This document shows, piece by piece, positions 25,483-33,866 of a stretch of 64,000 nucleotides of DNA. Position 1 is the first letter of the stretch, and every line of letters begins with the position of its first letter. The DNA is taken from contig NZ_CP029556.1 in assembly GCF_003293695.1 (NCBI RefSeq), positions 1,250,001 to 1,314,000 on the forward strand, in the 5' to 3' direction. A model generated the notes under the pieces. That model saw only the letters and a program-made list of their open reading frames with translations. It was not told the origin of the DNA and ran no database searches. Origin of the DNA: Lysobacter oculi. GTDB lineage: Bacteria > Pseudomonadota > Gammaproteobacteria > Xanthomonadales > Xanthomonadaceae. Both the position numbers and the translations under genes were made by a program.

Positions 25483-26298
25483 ATGAACGACGCACGCCCC
25501 GCCATGCACATGCACGTCCGCGAAGGCCAAGCCGCCGCGCCCGCGCCGGTGAAGATCTCCACGCGTGGCCTGGATTTCTTCTACGACAAGTTCCATGCGT
25601 TGAAGGGCATCAACCTGGACATCCCGGAGAAGCGCGTGACCGCGCTGATCGGGCCGTCGGGCTGCGGCAAGTCCACCCTGCTGCGCGTGTACAACCGCAT
25701 CTATGCGCTGTATCCCAAGCTGGAGGCGAAGGGCGAGGTGCTGCTGGACGGCGAGAACGTGCTGGACCCGAAGTTCCCGATGAACCGCCTGCGTTCCAAG
25801 GTGGGCATGGTGTTCCAGAAGCCGGTGCCGTTCCCGATGACCATCTTCGAGAACGTGGCCTACGGCATCCGTCACCACGAGAAGATCGGCAAGGCCGAGA
25901 TGAACGACCGGGTCGAACACGCGCTGCGCCAGGGTGCGCTGTGGGACGAGGTGAAGGACAAGCTGGGCCAGAGCGCGCTGGGCCTGTCCGGTGGCCAGCA
26001 GCAGCGCCTGTGCATCGCGCGTGCCGTGGCATTGCGCCCGGACGTGCTGCTGCTCGACGAACCGACCTCCGCGCTCGACCCGATCTCCACCAGCCGCATC
26101 GAGCAGCTGGTCGAGGAGCTCAAGCACGACTACACCATCGTCATCGTCACCCACAACATGCAGCAGGCGGCGCGCGTCTCCGACTACACCGCCTTCATGT
26201 ACCTGGGCGACCTGATCGAACACGACGCCACTTCCACCATCTTCTCCAATCCTTCGAAGCAGCAGACCGAGGACTACATCACCGGCCGCTTCGGCTGA
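25483..26298 (+). CDS. pstB: Phosphate ABC transporter ATPase PstB
   Basis: A 271-residue ATPase that energises PstCA. Walker A is GPSGCGKST, the Q-loop is [10 protein letters not shown], the signature is LSGGQQQR, Walker B is [11 protein letters not shown], and the H-loop is VTHNMQQA. The end EDYITGRFG matches the family. The first 30 residues (His/Met/Ala-rich, MHMHVREGQ) are an extension. I chose the ATG outside pstA; the in-frame ATG at 25453 would overlap pstA by eight bases. Confidence 0.93.
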   Translation: MNDARPAMHMHVREGQAAAPAPVKISTRGLDFFYDKFHALKGINLDIPEKRVTALIGPSGCGKSTLLRVYNRIYALYPKLEAKGEVLLDGENVLDPKFPMNRLRSKVGMVFQKPVPFPMTIFENVAYGIRHHEKIGKAEMNDRVEHALRQGALWDEVKDKLGQSALGLSGGQQQRLCIARAVALRPDVLLLDEPTSALDPISTSRIEQLVEELKHDYTIVIVTHNMQQAARVSDYTAFMYLGDLIEHDATSTIFSNPSKQQTEDYITGRFG

Positions 26299-26338
26299 TC
26301 CACGCGCCGCTTCCGCTTCGAATCAAAGGACCCCGAAC

Positions 26339-27049
26339 ATGCCCAACGAACACGACCACATCGTCAGGAGCTACGACGAGGAACAGCAGCGACTGACCCA
26401 CGAGATCCAGCGCATGGGCGCGATGGCCGTGGCGCAGCTGGAAGCCGCGCTGGACGTGATGGAGCGTCGCGACGACAACGCCGCCGAACGCATCATCGCC
26501 AACGACGAGGCCATCGATGCGCTCGAACACGAAGTCAGCCAGGACGTGATGAAGCTGGCGCTCCGCGGCCCGATGGCCAGCGACCTGCGCATCATCCTGG
26601 CCGCGCTGCGCATCGCCTCCGACATCGAACGCGTGGGTGACTACGCCGCCAACATGGCCAAGCGCTCGATGGTGCTCAACACCGCGCCGCCGGTGCCGCA
26701 TACCGGTGGCCTGCACGCGCTCGGCCGCCTGGCCGCCGAGCAGATGCGCGAAGTCCTGAAGGCCTACAAGGACCTGGACGCCGATGCCGCCCAGCGCGTG
26801 CGCGAGCGCGACACCGAACTGGACCTGCAGTACACTGCACTGTTCCGCGAACTGCTGACCTACATGATGGAAGACCCGCGCAACATCACGCCCTGCACGC
26901 ACCTGCTGTTCATGGCGAAGAACATGGAGCGCATCGGCGACCACGCGACCAACATCGCCGAGAACATCTGGTTCCGCGTGCACGGCGACCAGCACCCGCT
27001 GCCGCCGCGCGAAAAGCGCGACGACAGCAGCGCGATCAGCCGCGCCTGA
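26339..27049 (+). CDS. phoU: Phosphate signalling protein PhoU
   Basis: A 236-residue helical protein with two three-helix repeats. Metal-binding E/D-rich signatures are visible in each: ASDIERVGDYAANMAKRS and AKNMERIGDHATNIAEN. PhoU links the Pst transporter to the PhoR kinase and restrains the Pho response when phosphate is ample. AAAGGACCCC precedes the ATG. No phoB or phoR lies in this window. A terminator follows at 27073. Confidence 0.95.
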   Translation: MPNEHDHIVRSYDEEQQRLTHEIQRMGAMAVAQLEAALDVMERRDDNAAERIIANDEAIDALEHEVSQDVMKLALRGPMASDLRIILAALRIASDIERVGDYAANMAKRSMVLNTAPPVPHTGGLHALGRLAAEQMREVLKAYKDLDADAAQRVRERDTELDLQYTALFRELLTYMMEDPRNITPCTHLLFMAKNMERIGDHATNIAENIWFRVHGDQHPLPPREKRDDSSAISRA

Positions 27050-27072
27050 GGCGCTTTCCACCGTCCGACATG

Positions 27073-27105
27073 CGAAGCCCGCCACCCGGCGGGCTTCGTG
27101 TTTCC
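27073..27105 (+). terminator. Rho-independent terminator of pst-phoU operon
   Basis: CGAAGCCCGCC/GGCGGGCTTCG is an 11-bp perfect stem with a four-base loop and a short T-rich tail, 23 bases after the phoU stop. Confidence 0.85.
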
Positions 27106-27131
27106 GGGCCGATAGCGTTTTCTTTACCCTT

Positions 27132-27156
27132 GGATGGCGCCGCGGCGCTACCATCC
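27132..27156 (+). promoter_or_regulatory. Dyad over the -10 region of the MNIO locus
   Basis: GGATGG and CCATCC arms (27132-27137 and 27151-27156) enclose the perfect palindrome GCGCCGCGGCGC. The right arm overlaps TACCAT (27149-27154), a plausible -10 box, about 30 bases before the precursor start. This could be an operator or a 5' UTR hairpin. The binding factor is unknown. Confidence 0.4.
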
Positions 27157-27182
27157 GCGCATTCCCTCACTGGATGCGTCCG

Positions 27183-27713
27183 ATGACCACCAAGCGCAAC
27201 AAGACCCTCGCCCTCGGCACCCTGGCTGGCGGCATCGCCCTGTCCGGCGCCGCGTTCGCCATCGCCCCCATGGTCTCCGGCTACATGCAGGACGAGCACG
27301 CGGCGCATGAGCACGCCAGCGCCGCGGACCACATGAAGCAGATGGACACCGATGGCGACGGCAAGCTGTCGAAGACGGAATTCGCGGCGGCGCACGGCGG
27401 CAAGACCGACAAGTTCGCCGCGCACGACCTGGACAGCGACGGCTTCATCACCGTGGCCGAGATGGACAAGGCCCACGCCGCGATGGGCGGGAAAAAAGAC
27501 GCCAAGGCCAGCGAAGGCAAATGCGGCGAGGGCAAGTGTGGTGAAGGCAAGTGCGGCGCCGCGCCCGCCAAGGCCGGCGGCAACGACGCCAAGGCCGGCG
27601 AAGGCAAATGTGGCGAGGGCAAGTGCGGCGCCGCGCCCGCCAAGGCCGGCGGCAACGACGCCAAGGCCGGCGAAGGCAAATGTGGCGAGGGCAAGTGCGG
27701 CGGCAGCCTCTGA
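27183..27713 (+). CDS. EF-hand/EGKCG-repeat precursor of an MNIO-modified copper-binding RiPP
   Basis: A 176-residue exported protein. Residues 1-26 are a signal peptide (LGTLAGGIALSGAAFA). A His/Met-rich stretch is followed by two canonical 12-residue EF-hand loops, DTDGDGKLSKTE (55-66) and DLDSDGFITVAE (82-93). The C-terminal third carries seven EGKCG motifs (Cys114, 119, 124, 143, 148, 167, 172) separated by AAPAKAGGNDAKAG linkers. EGKCG is the motif that the Haemophilus HvfBC pair modifies in HvfA to copper-binding oxazolone/thioamide groups, and the genes for that enzyme pair follow directly. The start is uncertain; ATG at 27174 is an alternative. Confidence 0.85.
   Translation: MTTKRNKTLALGTLAGGIALSGAAFAIAPMVSGYMQDEHAAHEHASAADHMKQMDTDGDGKLSKTEFAAAHGGKTDKFAAHDLDSDGFITVAEMDKAHAAMGGKKDAKASEGKCGEGKCGEGKCGAAPAKAGGNDAKAGEGKCGEGKCGAAPAKAGGNDAKAGEGKCGEGKCGGSL
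27546..27689 (+). repeat. Perfect 72-bp tandem duplication inside the precursor gene
   Basis: Two identical 72-base copies (27546-27617 and 27618-27689) are followed by the first bases of a third. Each encodes 24 residues with two EGKCG motifs and one linker. The copies show no base difference, including at synonymous positions, which points to recent expansion or gene conversion of the modification-site array. Confidence 0.9.
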
Positions 27714-27735
27714 CCCGCACGCCCGGTTTGATGGA

Positions 27736-27755
27736 GGGCGCCTCACGGGGCGCCC
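27736..27755 (+). terminator. Hairpin between precursor and MNIO genes
   Basis: GGGCGCC/GGCGCCC form a 7-bp stem with a six-base loop, followed by TTCGC rather than a T-run. It probably acts as a partial terminator or RNA-stabilising hairpin, leaving more precursor mRNA than enzyme mRNA. Confidence 0.55.
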
Positions 27756-27777
27756 TTCGCATTGAAGGCGACCGGTG

Positions 27778-28602
27778 ATGCACGCGGAACACGGCATGGC
27801 GATGGTGGGCCTCGGCCTGCGCCGGGGATTGATGGATGCCATCGCGTCCGCGCCCGCCGGTGATTTCGATTTCCTCGAATGCGCGCCGGAGAACTGGATC
27901 GGCGTCGGTGGCGCGCTCGGCGCCCGCTTCGACGCGCTGGCCGCGCGCTTTCCGGTCACCCTGCACGGTTTGTCACTCTCGCTCGGGGGCGCCGAGCCGC
28001 TGGATGACGCATTGCTCGACGGCATCGCCGGCTTCATGCAGCGGCACGGCATCCACCACTACAGCGAACACCTGAGCTACAGCGCCGATGACGGCCATCT
28101 CTACGACCTGATGCCGCTGGCCTTCGACGAAGTGACCGTGGCGCACGTCGCCGCACGCATCGACCAGGTGCAACAGCGCCTCGGCCGGCGCATCGCCATC
28201 GAAAACGTCAGCTATTACGCCGCGCCCTGGCAGCGCATGCCGGAAGCGGACTTCATCAACGCGGTGATCGATGCCGGCGACTGCGACTTGCTGCTCGACG
28301 TCAACAACGTCTTCGTCAACGCGATCAACCACGGCTACGACGCCCGCGCCTTCATCGACGCGATGCCGACCGCGCGCATCGCCGGTTATCACATTGCCGG
28401 CCATTACGACGAAGCCGACGACCTCAAGATCGACACCCACGGCGCGGCGGTGAAAGACGATGTCTGGGCCCTGCTCGACCACACCTATGCGCGCCACGGC
28501 GTGCAGCCGACGCTGCTCGAACGCGACTTCAACTACCCCGCATGGCCTGAACTACAACACGAACTCTCGCGCATCCGCACCCTGCAGGCGGCACACGCAT
28601 GA
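27778..28602 (+). CDS. Multinuclear non-heme iron oxidative enzyme (MNIO, DUF692; BufB/HvfB-like)
   Basis: A 274-residue TIM-barrel enzyme of the DUF692/MNIO family. Metal-ligand positions are visible in order: [10 protein letters not shown] (His), HYSEHLSYS (Glu-His), [10 protein letters not shown] (Glu), [15 protein letters not shown] (Asp-Asn), [10 protein letters not shown] (His), KIDTHGAAV (Asp-His) and LLERDFN (Glu). These enzymes use two or three iron ions and O2 to rewrite Cys residues in RiPP precursors. The adjacent EGKCG precursor and DUF2063 partner make oxazolone/thioamide formation the most likely reaction. The next gene overlaps by ATGA. A GTG one codon upstream is an alternative start. 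Confidence 0.92.
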   Translation: MHAEHGMAMVGLGLRRGLMDAIASAPAGDFDFLECAPENWIGVGGALGARFDALAARFPVTLHGLSLSLGGAEPLDDALLDGIAGFMQRHGIHHYSEHLSYSADDGHLYDLMPLAFDEVTVAHVAARIDQVQQRLGRRIAIENVSYYAAPWQRMPEADFINAVIDAGDCDLLLDVNNVFVNAINHGYDARAFIDAMPTARIAGYHIAGHYDEADDLKIDTHGAAVKDDVWALLDHTYARHGVQPTLLERDFNYPAWPELQHELSRIRTLQAAHA

Positions 28603-29351
28603 GCGCGCACGACGACCGCCTGCGCGACCGCCAGTTCGCCTTCGCCGCCCATCTGCGCGACGCCGCGAATCCGCCGCCGCCCGGCATCGAACCGCGCCGC
28701 ATGGCGGTCTATCGCGAGCTGTTCCGCGCCACGCTGGAATCGCTGCTTGCCGCCAACTTCCCGGTCATCCGCAGGACGCTGGGCGATGATGCGTGGATGA
28801 CGCTGGTCGGCGATTTCCATCGCGAACATCGCTGCGCCACGCCGCTGTTCACCGAGATCGCGCCGGAGTTCATCGCCTGGCTCGCCGACAACGTCGAACG
28901 CCTTCCGTCGTGGCTGCCGGAGCTCGCGCATTACGAATGGATGGAACTGCGCGCGCAGATCGACGATGCGCCGCTGCCGCCGCACGCGCCCGATGGCGAC
29001 CTGCTGACCGGCGTACCGGTGCTGTCACCGCAGGCCTGGCCGCTGGCCTACGCGTGGCCGGTGGACCGGATCGGGCCGGCGTTCCAGCCCGCATCTTCCC
29101 CGGTTGAACCGACCTTGCTGCTGGTGCGCCGCGATGCCGCGATGCAGGTGCATTTCGCGAGACTATCGGCGCTCGCCTTCCGGCTGCTGCAGATGATCGA
29201 GGCCGACGAAGGCCACAGCGGCCAGACGCTCATCGATGCACTGGCGCACGAAGCCGGCCTGCCCGATGACGCGGCCTTCGCCCACGATGCGCGCGCGATG
29301 CTGCAGCGCCTGCGTGACGAGGGCACGGTGATCGGTATACGCAGCCGCTAA
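28599..29351 (+). CDS. DUF2063 partner protein of the MNIO enzyme (BufC/HvfC-like)
   Basis: A 250-residue protein. The N-terminal DUF2063 domain reads [52 protein letters not shown], with the family's Y(R) and FPV elements. A central domain ([16 protein letters not shown]) and a C-terminal winged-helix-like region that resembles RiPP recognition elements follow. HvfC-type proteins deliver the precursor to the MNIO enzyme. Its start overlaps the MNIO stop. No DoxX-like fourth gene follows, so this locus is a minimal A-B-C set. Confidence 0.9.
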   Translation: MSAHDDRLRDRQFAFAAHLRDAANPPPPGIEPRRMAVYRELFRATLESLLAANFPVIRRTLGDDAWMTLVGDFHREHRCATPLFTEIAPEFIAWLADNVERLPSWLPELAHYEWMELRAQIDDAPLPPHAPDGDLLTGVPVLSPQAWPLAYAWPVDRIGPAFQPASSPVEPTLLLVRRDAAMQVHFARLSALAFRLLQMIEADEGHSGQTLIDALAHEAGLPDDAAFAHDARAMLQRLRDEGTVIGIRSR

Positions 29352-29360
29352 ACTGCGTGC

Positions 29361-30026
29361 ATGCCCGACGCCCCGCCTCCCCACAAACCCATGACCATGG
29401 CCACCCGTTTCCGCGGCTTCCTGCCGGTGGTGGTCGATGTGGAAACCGGCGGCTTCGACTGGAACCGCCACGCGTTGTTGGAAATCGCCGCGATTCCGCT
29501 GGAGATGGACGAAGACGGACGTCTTTACCCCGGCAAGACCGCGTGCGCGCACCTGCATCCCGCGCCCGGCACCGACATCGATCCCAAGTCACTCGCGGTG
29601 ACCGGCATCCAGCTCGATCATCCGTTCCGGCTGGCGAAGGAAGAGAAAGAAGGCCTGGAGCATGTGTTCGCCCCGGTGCGCGAGGCGGTGAAGCGGCAGG
29701 GCTGCCAGCGCGCGATCCTGGTCGGGCACAACGCGCACTTCGACCTCAACTTCCTCAATGCCGCGGTCGCGCGCAGCAAGCACAAGCGCAATCCGTTCCA
29801 CCCCTTCAGCGTGTTCGACACGGTGACGATGGCCGGCCTGGCCTACGGACAGACCGTGCTCGCACGCGCGGTGCAGGCGGCCGGGCTGACATGGAATTCG
29901 GCGGATGCGCATTCGGCCGTGTACGACGCCGAGATCACCGCCGAGTTGTTCTGCCGCATCGCCAATGCATGGCCGATGCAGCTGCCGGTCAGCCCTGCTG
30001 TGGAGATGGCCGACGACGCGACCTGA
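29361..30026 (+). CDS. rnt: Ribonuclease T
   Basis: A 221-residue DEDD-family 3'-5' exoribonuclease that trims tRNA CCA ends and 5S/23S rRNA. Exo I is [11 protein letters not shown], Exo II is [13 protein letters not shown], and Exo III is [14 protein letters not shown], with all four acidic residues and the DEDDh His. A TAAACT box lies exactly six bases before the first ATG, so a leaderless mRNA starting at this ATG is likely; Met at codons 11 and 13 are alternatives. The last 38 bases overlap the oppositely oriented small membrane protein gene. Confidence 0.92.
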   Translation: MPDAPPPHKPMTMATRFRGFLPVVVDVETGGFDWNRHALLEIAAIPLEMDEDGRLYPGKTACAHLHPAPGTDIDPKSLAVTGIQLDHPFRLAKEEKEGLEHVFAPVREAVKRQGCQRAILVGHNAHFDLNFLNAAVARSKHKRNPFHPFSVFDTVTMAGLAYGQTVLARAVQAAGLTWNSADAHSAVYDAEITAELFCRIANAWPMQLPVSPAVEMADDAT

Positions 30027-30264
30027 GCGTCCGCGCGATGCCGTACACGCTGATCAGCATCCAGATGCCTTCGAGCACGAAGACCGACAGGTTGAACTTG
30101 CCGGCCAGCGAGACCAGCACTCCGCCCGCGCCGAGCAGGTTGAGCAGCTGGTAGACCAGGCCGGTGCCGTGCAGGCGCCCGGCCTGCAGCATGAAGAAGC
30201 CGAACAGGATGGTCGCCGTGCCCAGCAGGCCGACCCAGTCGTACCACGCGAGTTCAAAGCCCAT
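29989..30264 (-). CDS. Small membrane protein, CBU_0592-like family
   Basis: A 91-residue protein with three predicted helices ([58 protein letters not shown]). The pattern WYDW-GLLG, then [11 protein letters not shown], then FNLSVF--E--W--IS-YGI matches a family of small membrane proteins of unknown function. GGGGAAACG precedes the ATG. Its 3' end overlaps the end of rnt on the other strand by 38 bases, so the transcripts are complementary there. rlmB lies upstream on the same strand, with its stop codon 17 bases before this start. Confidence 0.75.
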   Translation of the reverse strand: MGFELAWYDWVGLLGTATILFGFFMLQAGRLHGTGLVYQLLNLLGAGGVLVSLAGKFNLSVFVLEGIWMLISVYGIARTLRSRRRPSPQQG

Positions 30265-30281
30265 CGTTTCCCCCTTGCAAC

Positions 30282-31028
30282 TCAGGCCTGGCGCTGGCGC
30301 ACGGCCTCGAACAGCGCGATGCCGCTCGCCACCGAAACATTGAGGCTTTCCATTTCGCCGGGCATCGGGATGCGCACCAGCGCGTCGCAGTTCTCGCGGG
30401 TCAGGCGGCGCAGGCCTTCGCCCTCGCTGCCCAGCACCAGCGCGACATTGCCCTTCAGGTCGATGCCGTAGAGGGAGGCCTCGGTTTCGCCGGCCAGCCC
30501 GTAGATCCACACACCCTGCTTCTGCAGGTCACGCAGGCAGCGCGAGAGATTGGTCGCGGCCACCACCGGGATGCGGTCCGCCGCACCGGCCGAGGTCTTG
30601 CGCACGGTGGCGTTGACCTGCACCGCCTTGTCGCGCGGAATCACCACCGCCGTCGCGCCCGCCGCCGCCGCCGAACGCAGGCAGGCGCCGAGGTTGTGCG
30701 GGTCCTGCACGCCATCGAGCACCAACACCAGCGCACGGCCTTCGGCCTGCTCGATCAGCGCGGCCAGCTCATGCTCGTCCCAGGTTTTCGCGGCCTGGTA
30801 GCGCGCGACCACGCCTTGGTGACGCAAACCGCCGGCCACGCCTTCCAGCGCCTGCTGCGCCACGCGGCGCACATCGATGCCGAGCCGGCGCGCCTGGGTT
30901 TCGATATCGGCCAGGCGCGTGTTCTTGCCGCCCGCCTCCACCAGCACTTCGCGGACGTTGTCCGCGTCGTGCTCCAGGGCCGAGGCCACGGCGTTGATGC
31001 CGGCGATCCATTGGGAAGCTTTGCTCAT
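30282..31028 (-). CDS. rlmB: 23S rRNA (guanosine-2'-O-)-methyltransferase RlmB
   Basis: A 248-residue SPOUT-class methyltransferase that methylates G2251 of 23S rRNA. The N-terminal substrate-binding domain (ASQWIAGINAVASALE) is followed by the SPOUT knot motifs LVLDGVQDPHNLGACLRSAAAAGA, ALVLGSEGEGLRRL and IPMPGEMESLNVSVASGIALFE. On the minus strand TACAAT lies exactly six bases before the ATG and there is no Shine-Dalgarno, a clear leaderless arrangement. The stop codon of rnr is 36 bases upstream of the start. Confidence 0.94.
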   Translation of the reverse strand: MSKASQWIAGINAVASALEHDADNVREVLVEAGGKNTRLADIETQARRLGIDVRRVAQQALEGVAGGLRHQGVVARYQAAKTWDEHELAALIEQAEGRALVLVLDGVQDPHNLGACLRSAAAAGATAVVIPRDKAVQVNATVRKTSAGAADRIPVVAATNLSRCLRDLQKQGVWIYGLAGETEASLYGIDLKGNVALVLGSEGEGLRRLTRENCDALVRIPMPGEMESLNVSVASGIALFEAVRQRQA

Positions 31029-31063
31029 GCCGGCATTGTAGGCGTTGGCCGAAGCCGCTTCCC

Positions 31064-33559
31064 TCAATACTTCTGCTTGGGCCGCCTGGCCGGTTGACCG
31101 CGCGGCGGCCGTGCTGGGGCGGCATCGTCCTCATCGACCAGCCGGAAGTCGATCTTGCGTTCCTCCAGGCTCGCCTTCAGCACCACGATGCGCACGCGGT
31201 CGCCGAGGCGGAACTGGCGGCCACGGCGCTCGCCGGTCAGCGTCTTGCGGATGGCGTCGAAGTGGTAGAAGTCGTGCGGCAGCTGGGTCACGTGGACCAG
31301 CCCGTTGACCTTGGAATCGTCCAGCTCGACGAACAGCCCGAAGCTGGTGACGCCGCTGATCACGCCGTCGAATTCGCCGCCGACGTGCTTCTCCATCCAC
31401 GCCGCGCGGTAACGCTCGTCCACCTCGCGCTCGGCTTCATCGGCACGGCGTCCGCGTTCCGAACTCTGCAGCGAGAGCTGGTCCATGTCGCGCGCGCTGT
31501 AGCGGAAATCATCGGCCCGTCCGCCACCGATCGCATGCTTGATGGCGCGATGCACCAGCAGGTCGGGATAGCGGCGGATCGGCGAGGTGAAGTGCGCGTA
31601 GCTCTCCAGCGCCAGCCCGAAGTGGCCGACGTTGCTCGGCGAATACACCGCCAGCGACTGGCTGCGCAGCAATACGGATTCGATCAGCGCGGCGTCGGCG
31701 CGTTCGCGCACCTTGTGGATGAGCGCGGTGAAGTCGCGCGGATGCACCTTGCTCCACGGCGGCATCGACAGCTTGAATTCCTTCAGGAACTCCTGCAGGT
31801 CGGCGTACTTCTGCTCCGGCGGGCGCTCGTGGATGCGGAACGGCGCGGGGATGCCGCGTGCCAGCAGGAATTCCGCCGCTTGCACGTTGGCCGCGATCAT
31901 GCATTCCTCGATCAGCTTGTGCGCGTCGTTGCGCTGGAGCATGCCGGCCTGGGTGACTTCGCCGCGGTTGTCGAGGACGAAGCGCACCTCGCCCGACTCG
32001 AACTCGATCGCGCCACGCGCCTCGCGTGCCTTCGCCATCTGCCGGTAGAGCTGGTGCAGGTGGCGCACATGCCCGAGCAGCGGGCCGATCTTGGCTTCCG
32101 CCGCCTCGCGGTCTTCGTCGGGGATGCCCTCGCCCACCACGTTCCACACTTCGGTGTAGGTCAGGCGGGCGTGCGAGTTCATCACCGCCTCGTAGAACTC
32201 CGCCGACTGGGTGACGCCGTGGTTGTCCAGCTGCATGTCGCAGACGAAGCACAGCCGGTCCACCTTCGGGTTGAGCGAGCAGATGCCGTTGGACAACGTC
32301 TCCGGCAGCATCGGCACCACGAAACCGGGGAAGTAGACCGAGGTCGCACGCTTCTGCGCCTCGTCGTCCAGCGGCGTGCTGGGACGCACGTAATGCGAGA
32401 CATCGGCGATCGCCACCACCAGCCGCCAGCCGCCGCGGGTGCGTTCGCAGTAGACGGCGTCATCGAAATCCTTGGCGTCCTCGCCGTCGATGGTGACCAG
32501 CGGCATCGCGCGCAGGTCCACGCGGGTGGCGGCGACGGCAGCCGGCACTTCCAGCGGCACGGCGGCGGCTTCCTCCAGCACCTCCTGCGGGAATTCGTGC
32601 GGGATGTCGTGGCCGTGGATCGCCGCTTCCACCACCAGCGACGGCGTCAGCTTGTCGCCCAGCACCGCGACGATGCGGCCGATCGGCGGGCGGCGCGCAT
32701 CCTGGGCCTGGGTGATCTCGGCGACGACCAGCTGGCCGCGCTTCGCGTTGTTGCGCTCAGCCTCGGGGATCATCACGTTGCGCTGGATGCGGGCGTCGTC
32801 CGGCACCACGAAGCCGACGCCGGCCTCCTCGTCATAGCGGCCGACCAGGCGGGTGACGCGGCGCTCCAGCACCTCGACGATGGCGCCTTCGCGGCGGCCA
32901 CGGCGATCCATGCCGGTGACGCTGGCCAGCACCCGGTCGCCATGCATCACCTTGCGCATCTCGGCCGGCGGCAGGAACAGGTCCTCGCCACCGCCCGCGT
33001 CCGGGCGCAGGAAGCCGAAACCTTCGGGATTGGCGATGACCGTGCCCGGCATCAGGTCGAGCTGCGCGGCCGGCGCGAACGCCCCGCGACGGTTCTGCAG
33101 CAACTGGCCATCGCGCACCATCGCGCCGAGGCGGCGGTCGAGTGCTTCGCGGCGGTCGGGCGCGGTCAGGCCGAGTTGCTGCGCCAGCGCGTCGGCGGCC
33201 ATCGGGCCATCGGCCTCGGCCAGCACCTGCAGGATGAAATCGCGGCTGGCGATGGGCTCGGCGTAGCGCTGGGCCTCGCGGTGGTGGTTGGGATCCTGCA
33301 TCGGGCGCTTGCCCGGCTTGCCCACCTCGCCCGGTGCCCAGCCCTTGCGTGCCGGCGCCTTGCCGGGCTTGCCGGGCCCACCGCCGCGCGCGGGCTTGGC
33401 CAGATGCTCCGGCAACCACGGCGCCGCGGCCTTCGCCGGCTTGCGCTTGGCGCCGCCTGCGGGCGTTGCCGGGGCTTGGGTGGCCTTGGGTGTGCGATGG
33501 CCGGGCTTGCCGGCGCTGTTGCCCGGCGAACGCGGGCCCTTGCTGGAGGTTTTCTTCAT
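31064..33559 (-). CDS. rnr: Ribonuclease R
   Basis: An 831-residue 3'-5' exoribonuclease that degrades structured RNA. A Lys/Pro/Gly/Ala-rich tail covers roughly residues 1-95. It is followed by an HTH_12 domain (FILQVLAEADGPMAADALAQQ), two cold-shock domains, the RNB catalytic domain with TIDGEDAKDFDDAVYCE (the four Asp of the active site), and a C-terminal S1 domain (GVISGVTSFGLFVELDD). The end is again basic (RPPRGQPARRPKQKY). In E. coli the basic tail is at the C-terminus only. The adjacent rlmB downstream matches the E. coli rnr-rlmB order. Confidence 0.94.
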   Translation of the reverse strand: MKKTSSKGPRSPGNSAGKPGHRTPKATQAPATPAGGAKRKPAKAAAPWLPEHLAKPARGGGPGKPGKAPARKGWAPGEVGKPGKRPMQDPNHHREAQRYAEPIASRDFILQVLAEADGPMAADALAQQLGLTAPDRREALDRRLGAMVRDGQLLQNRRGAFAPAAQLDLMPGTVIANPEGFGFLRPDAGGGEDLFLPPAEMRKVMHGDRVLASVTGMDRRGRREGAIVEVLERRVTRLVGRYDEEAGVGFVVPDDARIQRNVMIPEAERNNAKRGQLVVAEITQAQDARRPPIGRIVAVLGDKLTPSLVVEAAIHGHDIPHEFPQEVLEEAAAVPLEVPAAVAATRVDLRAMPLVTIDGEDAKDFDDAVYCERTRGGWRLVVAIADVSHYVRPSTPLDDEAQKRATSVYFPGFVVPMLPETLSNGICSLNPKVDRLCFVCDMQLDNHGVTQSAEFYEAVMNSHARLTYTEVWNVVGEGIPDEDREAAEAKIGPLLGHVRHLHQLYRQMAKAREARGAIEFESGEVRFVLDNRGEVTQAGMLQRNDAHKLIEECMIAANVQAAEFLLARGIPAPFRIHERPPEQKYADLQEFLKEFKLSMPPWSKVHPRDFTALIHKVRERADAALIESVLLRSQSLAVYSPSNVGHFGLALESYAHFTSPIRRYPDLLVHRAIKHAIGGGRADDFRYSARDMDQLSLQSSERGRRADEAEREVDERYRAAWMEKHVGGEFDGVISGVTSFGLFVELDDSKVNGLVHVTQLPHDFYHFDAIRKTLTGERRGRQFRLGDRVRIVVLKASLEERKIDFRLVDEDDAAPARPPRGQPARRPKQKY

Positions 33560-33606
33560 CCCGCCATCGTGGCACAGGCCGGGTGATCGCTCCGCGGAAG
33601 ACGGGC

Positions 33607-33637
33607 AAAAAGAAACCCCCGATCGCTCGGGGGTTTC
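33607..33637 (-). terminator. Rho-independent terminator of tRNA-Leu
   Basis: GAAACCCCCGA/TCGGGGGTTTC form a long perfect stem followed by TTTTT on the minus strand, seven bases past the tRNA 3' end and before rnr. Confidence 0.92.
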
Positions 33638-33644
33638 TCATGTC

Positions 33645-33729
<85 letters not shown>

Positions 33730-33833
33730 AGGTGGGCGCGTATCTTGCTTGTTGGCCGGGCGGATGTCAACGGTCTTCCCGCTTCATCCCCGTGCGTGGT
33801 GACGCGCGGCCGCCGCCCGATGACGGCACCGCC

Positions 33834-33839
33834 TAGAAT
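33834..33839 (+). promoter_or_regulatory. -10 box of parC
   Basis: TAGAAT lies 27 bases before the parC ATG in the gap between tRNA-Leu and parC. A good -35 is not visible. Confidence 0.5.
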
Positions 33840-33866
33840 CACCGCTTGTTTTCCACGCAAGCACCG

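Noticed and set aside
27546..27710. Possible CRISPR-like repeats
   Set aside because: The repeats are contiguous, in frame, and encode the EGKCG array; there are no unique spacers.
30265..30510. N-terminal extension of the small membrane protein (173-codon frame)
   Set aside because: The extension is antisense-like Arg/Gly/Ala sequence inside rlmB, and GGGGAAACG marks the Met at 30264 as the start.
31094..33586. An 830-codon open frame antisense to rnr, and an even longer one (46133-49102) antisense to glnD
   Set aside because: Both are shadow frames of strongly conserved genes and have no domain signature of their own.
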